Shown here: positions 57,184 to 64,000 of the stretch, one piece after another
How the letters are laid out: the number at the start of each line of letters is the position of its first letter
Numbering within the stretch: the stretch's first letter is position 1
From: Ceratorhiza oryzae-sativae
Taxonomy: Eukaryota > Basidiomycota > Agaricomycetes > Cantharellales > Ceratobasidiaceae
Length of the DNA stretch: 64,000 nt
Direction of reading: 5' to 3'
Assembly (NCBI GenBank): GCA_030998015.1
Contig: JARWMV010000232.1
Span: forward strand, 248,001 to 312,000
Made by a program: the position numbers and the translations under genes
The notes under the pieces: model-generated
What the model was told of the DNA's origin: nothing
Database searches by the model: none
The model's input: the letters and a program-made list of their open reading frames with translations, nothing else

Positions 57184-58540
57184 TCACGCGTACATGTAGC
57201 AATAAGGTTGAACAAATGTGTTCATCGTACTCAATATCGTCGGCTCAGGGTACTCCGGGAACAAACCATCGGTCGGCAACTTATCCGTGGTGTTCATCCA
57301 TGGAGGATAGCCGTTCGGGAAAGCCGGGTCAGTGTAGGTCGAGATCGATCCACCCTTGAACGCGAAAAAGTTTTGGAGCGGGTGCTGAAGTTGCCACCTC
57401 CACCAGATTCGATCCATGTTCGCGTGGTGCAGGAAAAACATCGGGTCATTGGGTGTCCAAGTCGAGCCACCCTGGCAAGTCGACCCAGCGGCAGTGGGGC
57501 AAGTGCCCGCCATGTCACCACCCATGATCATGTGCATATTCGCATGGAAGGCTTGTGCTTTTTCGCTTGCGTTCTGGAAGCCCATAAAGTCGCCGACGTA
57601 TCCGTTGATCGCAGCGTCGACATACGACTGCTTGATGCCCTCTGCGGCAGGCTCTTGGGGACGAGGAACCCACCACCAGGTGAGATAGGGGTAGGGGGTG
57701 TACTGACGACGAGGAGTGTGTGAACTAGGAACGACTCGTTAGTTGGATACGCACGGTTGAGCAGGTGGCATGGTAACATACATGGGGTAAGCAACCTTCA
57801 TGTTGGCGAAGCCCCCGTTGGTGATCGTATAATCTTTGGTAGGGTCGCCAAACGTGCCCAGGCCAGAGGTAGGATTCGGGTCCCACATTGCCGATGTATT
57901 AAACGATGCAGCGTCCTTGGACCAATCTAGGTTAATGAAACATCAGTCGTGGAATCAAGGTACCGAATTGCAGGGCTGGTGTACTCACCCCAGTACGGCA
58001 TCACACCCTTGTAGCCGCACTTCTTCTTGAGCATTGTACTATGCATGTTGGTGAACCAACGGTGCCATGGGTAGAACGATCCCGTGTAATGAATATGGTC
58101 GGTCTGGTCCATGTGAATGTAGGTCATGTCGTCATAAAATGAAGAGTCGGGGTTGACAGCGGGGATATTCGAACGTGTGTACTGTGGTTTGAGATTGGGC
58201 GAGTGCGGGTTCCTCTTCTTGTCCGCAAGGCACTAAAAAGAACGATTAGTTCAACCAGAAGGGGAGCGGGTAGAAAAAACTAACGTTAACAGCCGAGATG
58301 TATGCTGCCTTTTCTCTCGGGGTGAAAGTCCTCCATTCCCTTCGAACCTGTGGGAGAGTATTATCAGACATTGTTCTCGGCGTGATTCTTTCAGCATACC
58401 TCGATATTCTTGCAACGTGCGTTCTTGGGGACACCAAGCTGGTTTAACATTGAATCGTAAGGATTCGGAACCGCAGCGGCATCGACGCCGGCCAGAGATG
58501 TACTGAGCGCGGCGAGCGAAACGAGCAAGTTCATCCACAT
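57184..58540 (-). CDS. Secreted short tyrosinase (type-3 copper oxidase)
   Basis: The start at 58540 begins MWMNLLVSLAALSTSLAGVD, a signal peptide. CuA ligands lie in YIHMDQTDHIHYTG and FYPWHRWF (about 58055-58125). CuB ligands lie in AFHANMHMIMGGD (HxxxH, about 57525-57560) and MFFLHHANMDRIWWRW (about 57395-57440). The domain is bounded by GYKGVMPYWDWS and WWVPRPQE and ends YCYMYA. Short introns occur at about 58403-58352, 58285-58235, 57988-57930 and 57770-57720. There is no C-terminal cap domain, so it belongs with short tyrosinases. It should oxidise phenols to quinones outside the cell. Tandem paralogue at 59210-60591. Confidence 0.92.
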
Positions 58541-59209
58541 GGTGAAGAAAAGTGGAAGATGGAGGAGAGAGGGGAGGAGAGGGGGGGACCACCGAGGGGC
58601 ACACGATGGATGTCAAACCAACGCACAATCCCCTCAGCTTTTAAGGTAGAAATTTCGTGCCACCCCGGCCCAGACATACCACTGCAGGCAGATACATTTA
58701 GCCGAGCGCGCGGCCGCGAGTTTGAAAGTCTTCAGGAACCAGATGGAGCGTCTAGAGCTCTTCCCATCTTGGACACGGATTGTTTACTGGGATATCCTGA
58801 CATAATAGAATCTGCCGAAAATCCCGAGTTCTGATGATTACCCGATTTGTTCGTGATGGACGGCTCAGATCTTATATTTAGGACTTTTGAGCCACACCGA
58901 GCACCGAGCTTGAATACTCCTTTGTCTATCAATGTCAGTACGGAACGTGCAGTACCGCAGCGCTCTCTCAGTACCGATGATTGAAGGAAGCAATACCTGA
59001 AGAACGCTCAAGGCGATGAAGCAGGAGCGGGCAAGCAAACGACTATTTCAAACCGCCAAGCTCTTTGTGAAACGAAATGCGGGGTGTATGCGTAATTATA
59101 TAGCCCATGCAATTGCCCAAGAATATGCTACGGTCCAGAAAATTGTATGTAAAGCAGACAAAAGCAATCCTTAAATCCTACTGAACCAATCCTCTCAAAC
59201 CTCCAGAAA
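58541..59209. promoter_or_regulatory. 669-bp region between the tandem tyrosinases
   Basis: It holds the promoter of the tyrosinase at 57184-58540 and the 3' flank of its paralogue. A CT-rich (GA-rich on plus) stretch at about 58556-58590 lies just upstream of the start. No other gene is seen. Confidence 0.5.
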
Positions 59210-60591
59210 TTACTCCGCGTAGATGTAACATAAATCATCGTTAGTCAACGTATTCATCATATCAAGGATAGTGGTTGGCCGTCGCTTGGCCACAAGTTGT
59301 CGTGGGGAGAGCGTCGTTGATGCTAAGCCATGGTGGGTAACCGTTCGGGTACGCAGGATCGCTGTAGGTCATGTTCGATCCGCCTTTGAACGCATACAAG
59401 TTGGTAATTGGGTTCTTCCACTGCCACTTCCACCAAATCCGGTCGATATTGGCGTGGTGCAGGAAAAACATCGGGTCGTTGGGCGTCCAGGTCGAGCCGC
59501 CCTGGCAAGTCGACCCAGCAGCGGTCGGGCAGTGCCCGCCATGTCGCCACCCATGATCATATGGATATTGGCATGGAAAGCCTGTGCTTTCTCGGTCGCA
59601 TTCTGGAAACCCATAAAGTCGCCAACATATCCGTTGATCGCAGCGTCAACATATGACTGCTTGATGCCTTCTGTAGCAGCTTCTTGGGGACGAGGAACCC
59701 ACCACCAGTTGAGATAGGGGTAGGGAGTAAACTGGCGACGGATTCCATGGGAACTATTGGATTGTCAGTTGAGATGTAAACAAGCCCAAGGTCGGGAACA
59801 TACATAGGATAAGAGACATTCATGGTGGCGAAGCCGCCATTCGTAATGGTCCAGTCCTTGGTCGCATCACCCCAGGTTCCCAATCCGGACACCGGGTCGG
59901 CGTCCCACATTGCCGATGTGTTAAACGCATTGGCATCCTGGGACCAGTCTATACGACAAGGTTGAAACAGTTAGATCAACTGCACGCCAAACGAAGCCCC
60001 AGCTCGAACTTACCCCAATACGGCATTACTCCCTTGTAACCACATTTCTGCCTGAGCATAGTGACATGCTTGTTGGTGTACCAGCGGTGCCAAGGGAGGA
60101 AAAATCCAGTGTAATGGATGTCGTTGGTAAGATCCATATGGATATAGGTCATATCGTCGTAGAATGACGAGCTTGGGTCCACAGTAGGGAGGCCGGGGCG
60201 GGGATGAGTAGGCTGAAGATTACTAGAATGTGGGTTCTTCGTCTTATCCGCAAGGCACTATCCACCATATAAATTCTCGGTAGAGTATAAAGATAGAGAA
60301 TGGAAAGCTTACCTTAACGGCGGAAATGTATGCTGCCTTTTCCTGCGTGGAGAGAGTCCTCCACTCCTTGCGAACCTACAGGCATCCGTATACCGTCAGT
60401 GCACTCCACTGGATCGAGCTTTGGCAGCTTACCTCAATGCCCTTCAGAAGGCATTTAATGCTATCGAGTACGACGCCGCGCCTCGTAAGCTCAGCATGAA
60501 CATGATCAGGGAGAACCGAGCTGGGGGCAGCGGCAACACTCGTAACTGCAGTGCCAACGGCAGCAAGAGGGACGAGTAAATTCAGACGCAT
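59210..60591 (-). pseudogene. Tyrosinase paralogue with two frameshifts
   Basis: The start at 60591 begins MRLNLLVPLAAVGTAVTSVA, a signal peptide. The exon order matches the neighbour: RKEWRTLSTQEKAAYISAV, YIHMDLTNDIHYTG, FFLPWHRWY, GYKGVMPYW, GFQNATEKAQAFHANIHMIM and MFFLHHANIDRIWWKW. Between the first CuB His pair and FFLHH, one base is missing relative to the neighbour (near 59530, GGGCAGTGCCC against GGGCAAGTGCCC), throwing the frame. A second shift near 59285 separates LPTTTCGQATANHYP from the homologous tail PTTILDMMNTLTNDD, which stops at 59210-59212. Without both corrections the second copper site and C-terminus are lost. It is a recent pseudogene or carries sequence errors; the copper ligands themselves are conserved. 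Confidence 0.82.
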
Positions 60592-61496
60592 AACTAGAAA
60601 GGGGACAAGAAATGGGAGAGAAGAGACCACCGGTAGAGACGATGGATGCCAAATCGTCGTTCAGCGACCTCAGTATTTAAGTCGTAAATTCATGCTACCC
60701 AAGGCCATGAATAGCGCCATGGTAGATAGTTTAACCTGAAGATACACGGCCGTTAGTTCCAAAAGTCTTCCAGGAACCGGATGATACGTTGCGAACCGAT
60801 TCAGCCTTAGCGGCCTCGGTCACGGCTATAGAATCTGGCTCGGCATGTCAGCGTTTGACAAATCCCGAGGGATTTGTTGCATCTGCCGGCACTACTCGGC
60901 CATGCGTCGCGCCACATTCTGCCTAGGCCGCCAGAGCTCTCGTCTAGATCGAGCATAGCGCATCGCGAGCTGTCAATCACACATATGCTTGGGCCGTACC
61001 CACGTCAATTCACACCGAGCAATCCCATCTTTCCCATCTTCCCCACCTTACATGGATCCAGCACGAGTGGGAGCCAAAAAAAGGCGCATGTCTTGCCGCG
61101 CGACAAGAATCCTTCAGCCCCTTCCCAAAATCACGACGATCATTAGGCTCTAGTTCAGGACCCCAGGTGCTAGTTGAGGTACAATCGGCTGCCGCAGCTC
61201 CGGCCTCGTCCCTAATTAAACTGAAACACGTTGTAGCCGGTTGGCGCGATTGCTATCCGGAGTTGTGGGGGCAAATCGTGTGGGTGTGGGGCGGAATGCG
61301 TGGCACGAAGGCCGAGCGATCTATTCACTGGCGCAAGTTTACAGGGCACAACAACCAGAACAAACAAACCAGTCAAAACAACAGTCATCCCTTGAAATGA
61401 AAAACACCATGAAAATATCCCAGAAAAAAAAGCCTGGTTCCATCTGTGAGGCAGAGAGCATATGTATGAAAAAGTACAGCGACAATCCTTTGAGGC
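60592..61496. other. 905-bp intergenic region
   Basis: The first 150 bp contain the upstream region of the tyrosinase paralogue (CAGTATTTAAG near 60670 is TATA-like). The right half is the 3' flank of the DUF6534-type gene. No gene is recognised. Confidence 0.5.
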
Positions 61497-63359
61497 TCAT
61501 ACAGCAGCTACCGATCGGTGATGAGAAGACGCGCGATCATCATAGTCGTCTTCGTTAGTGAGTGTAACGACCTTCGTCTGGGTACCATACAAATCGGCAT
61601 CCTTTGAATCGTATGTATTGGTGTGTTTGGGCTAAATAGATAAAAAAGGCGCGGTCAGCATCGGGTTAATGCACGCATATGGACGTATCCGCTTACCACG
61701 CCTCGACATGCGTCTGCCGGCTGATGTACACCTCGGGCCGAGTACTATCCTGATCTTTCACTCCCTAATAACCCCGAATATTTAGCTCCTGACAGCGGAG
61801 GGGAGAAAAGAAGACTTACCGAAGAGGGCTGCCTCGTGCCGCTCCTGAGCTCGTATGCGTTACCACCAGTGGTAGAGGCAGAAGTTCCATTCCTCGACAC
61901 CGATGCTCGAGCGTTGAGAGTGAAAACCATGGAGCATACGTACAAGAATGGCATCTGTGGGGAGATTTCGAACCATCATCAGCAATTAGAGGAACCGAAT
62001 ATCCCCGCGGTCCATGAGGTACATACCAGCGAATTGAAAAAATTCACCCACGTGGTGCTCGCGGCTCGCTGGTTGAGGTACAAATTGACGATAGCGCTAC
62101 GACAAATACCCGTCAGGTGACTAAATTAACGTGTGCTGAAATTCAAAAGCTTACCAGATGGTGGGAGGGAGAGCAGATTGGATAGCGGTTGTTAACAGAC
62201 GTGAAATTAAACTGTTGGTTGCCGCGAACCCGGTCTTGGCCTATTATTGGCAAGTACAACAATAAGTTGGCTGAACAAGAAGCAGGCAACCAGTAACATA
62301 CCCGAATAAGATACCAGCAGGTGAATCCGGTGATGAAGACATCGCAGATCACGACACACGCAACCATCATATTAGCTAGGATAATATTTTATCTCAAACA
62401 TGTACCCACGACGCATCAGAAAGTACATACCCGCAACAGTCACCAGATTGCCCGTGGCTATAAGTAGTGGTATATTAAATACGATGACTGTCTATCGAAA
62501 CGACACTTGAGATTAGCCACCTATCTTCGCTTCGCTGTCGATGGAACACATACCAACATCACAGCGCCAGCAAGGCCCAAAAGGAGAGTTGGGATAGTCA
62601 AAACCAGAAATATCCAGTTACGAGATAAAACGAATGTGCGATGGATGAAGAACCCCTGTCCCATAGTCAGGTTAGCACGCATATAATCTCGTGAAAGGAG
62701 AAAGAGCTACCTGGATGACAGCACCTATTACACTCGACTCCAGTGCAGTAAGCTTGATGCTCGCCGTTGGTATTCCAGCCTAGAGGTCCAAGCTTGGATT
62801 AGCCCACGAAGCGAAAAGCAATCCACATGACTTGCCCTTAGGTAGTTCCCAAAGTGACTGACTGTGGCGCGATTAATCAAGTTAGTAGGTGTAGGTTGAG
62901 TATTAGGGATGCACAGACCGAAAAAGTCCCACTGTCGGACATAGTGCCATTAGCGTCATGTTCAAACATCTTACTGGGTGCGGATACTTACCGAGACGTA
63001 AATTATATGTCCCGCCTTCAGGGTGCAGAGTGTGACGCTGAATGCGACTAGCGCGCGGATTGCCAGCCGATCGCTCTTGAAGGTCTGCATATAATTTAAA
63101 GTCTACAACAACATCAACGCTCTGTTCGTTGAGATGTAATGAGATGCTCTACCTGACACATCAAGACTCCCTGCATCATGAGGCAGAATATCGACGCAAG
63201 CAGCCATGGACTGTAAAGCAAATGTTCATCAGTTTCGGTAAACTCGACGGCCGAATAAAAGCAAACGCACCCATACATATTCTCCGGGTCATTGATATAT
63301 GGCAGCTCGACTGGCGACGGTTTGTAGTCGCTGTTTAGAAAACCCGGATAGGTCGACAT
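61497..63359 (-). CDS. DUF6534-type seven-helix membrane protein
   Basis: The start at 63359 begins MSTYPGFLNSDYKPSPVELP. Exons joined across about ten short introns read PWLLASIFCLMMQGVLMCQ, MQTFKSDRLAIRALVAFSVT, GIPTASIKLTALESSVIGAV and GFFIHRTFVLSRNWIFLVLT. They continue IPTLLLGLAGAVML, TVIVFNIPLLIATGNLVTV, NMMVACVVICDVFITGFTCW, AKTGFAATNSLISRLLTTAI and MPFLYVCSMVFTLNARAS. The order (helix, Q-x-F-F-x-x-R, late TNSLIxRL block, then YxxSMxFTLNxRAS) is that of the large Agaricomycete DUF6534 family. The hydrophilic C-terminus ends at 61497. The function of the family is unknown. Confidence 0.78.
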
Positions 63360-64000
63360 GGTGTGGGGGATGGGTGGGAACGAGGGACGTAGCTGGCGGT
63401 TAATCTGATATTCGCGACGCCTTTAAGGCTCCCCGGTGAGTGTCCTTAATTTGAGGTGCAAACGACGACCTGACGATCCCAGCCTTCTGTAGGCACATAC
63501 ACCCGGGAAATCATTGCGAGCTAGACCGGATTCCTGTTACCGAGAAGCCGTCTGCAAGGGCCGTCCGGTGGTTCCATCACTTAAAGGGTCCACGTGGATA
63601 AGGTATACACACGACAATTGTGTGACCCATACGGGGCCAGGTGCACTAGAAGAGCAGAAGAGGATACTCCGTGCCTTTTCTTGACTCGATACGGCATCCG
63701 TTCTGGGCCCTGTGTCTGGAGACAATCAAATCAAACGTATAGTAAGCATCACCGGGTATGTCATATATCCGATTGTCTGGTGGATTGGATATCGGCATCG
63801 GTCCATGAAGACACATTTTCAACTAGCCCGAGCAGTTTGTCTTACTTCCAGCAAGCTTGTGTCTCATGCTGAGATTGGAGAATGTTCGGGGAAACCATGT
63901 CGGACAACAACCGAGAAACCGAGGAGCTGGTCCCCGTCACACTCATTTATGAGCGGCTGTTATAGGGGAACGACCTGCGTGAAGGCGAGAATCGGCCATA
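63360..64000. other. Right edge, 641 bp, no clear gene
   Basis: It includes the upstream region of the DUF6534-type gene. A frame at 63898 (MSDNNRETEELVPVTLIYER) ends after about two dozen codons and could be a first exon of a gene beyond the window, but there is no donor evidence. Confidence 0.4.

Overview
The window is fungal nuclear DNA, most likely from an Agaricomycete. Many spliceosomal introns of about 50-60 nt interrupt the genes, and the gene set fits that group: two short secreted tyrosinases, a DUF6534-type seven-helix protein, a cyanovirin-N homology protein, a GEgh16-type secreted protein and a BED/hAT transposon. A Rhizoctonia/Thanatephorus-like species is my best guess. That guess is inference from gene content, not a search result.

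Positions 1 to about 18,300 are a nested transposon graveyard. A partial Rep-like superfamily 3 helicase gene, related to CRESS-DNA replication proteins, lies at the left edge. It is followed by a tRNA-like element and then by pieces of several Ty3/gypsy elements. Four LTR families can be separated by their ends, and four insertions carry exact 5-bp target duplications (GATGG, GTATC, AGAGT, CTACT). Three solo LTRs of different families sit inside one dead gypsy pol gene (7508-13460). Downstream of that pol, before its own polypurine tract and 3' LTR, lies an intact 168-codon ORF with its own TATA box. DNA transposons are also present: a 700-bp pogo-like element, a 205-bp MITE, a decayed Tc1/mariner transposase and a nearly complete hAT element (14741-18312). 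Catalytic Asp-to-Asn changes and LTR copy comparisons point to CpG decay.

Positions 18,300 to 64,000 are gene-rich, unique sequence. In order: a ferric-reductase-like oxidoreductase; a degenerate G-domain plus coiled-coil protein; GET2; a CDCA7/zf-4CXXC_R1 zinc-finger protein; NAP1; an acetate (GPR1/FUN34/YaaH) transporter; mitochondrial ribosomal protein uS11m; a GEgh16-like secreted protein; HSP20 with heat-shock elements; an MBL-fold hydrolase; a CVNH-membrane protein that may splice into a beta-trefoil-like module; mitochondrial GluRS; a fungal membrane protein; a proline-rich protein with a coding minisatellite; COP9 subunit 7; a GDT1-type Mn/Ca transporter with two GC-AG introns; a tyrosinase and a frameshifted tyrosinase paralogue; and a DUF6534 membrane protein. 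Several pairs are divergent and share short promoters (31574-32075, 35332-35783, 40528-40779, 45546-45732).

The genes do not form one pathway. Housekeeping functions (GET2, NAP1, uS11m, GluRS, CSN7, GDT1) are interspersed with secreted or surface functions (GEgh16-like, CVNH/trefoil, tyrosinases). Exon boundaries were read by eye from GT/GC-AG signals and frame continuity. Start codons are less certain than domain calls.
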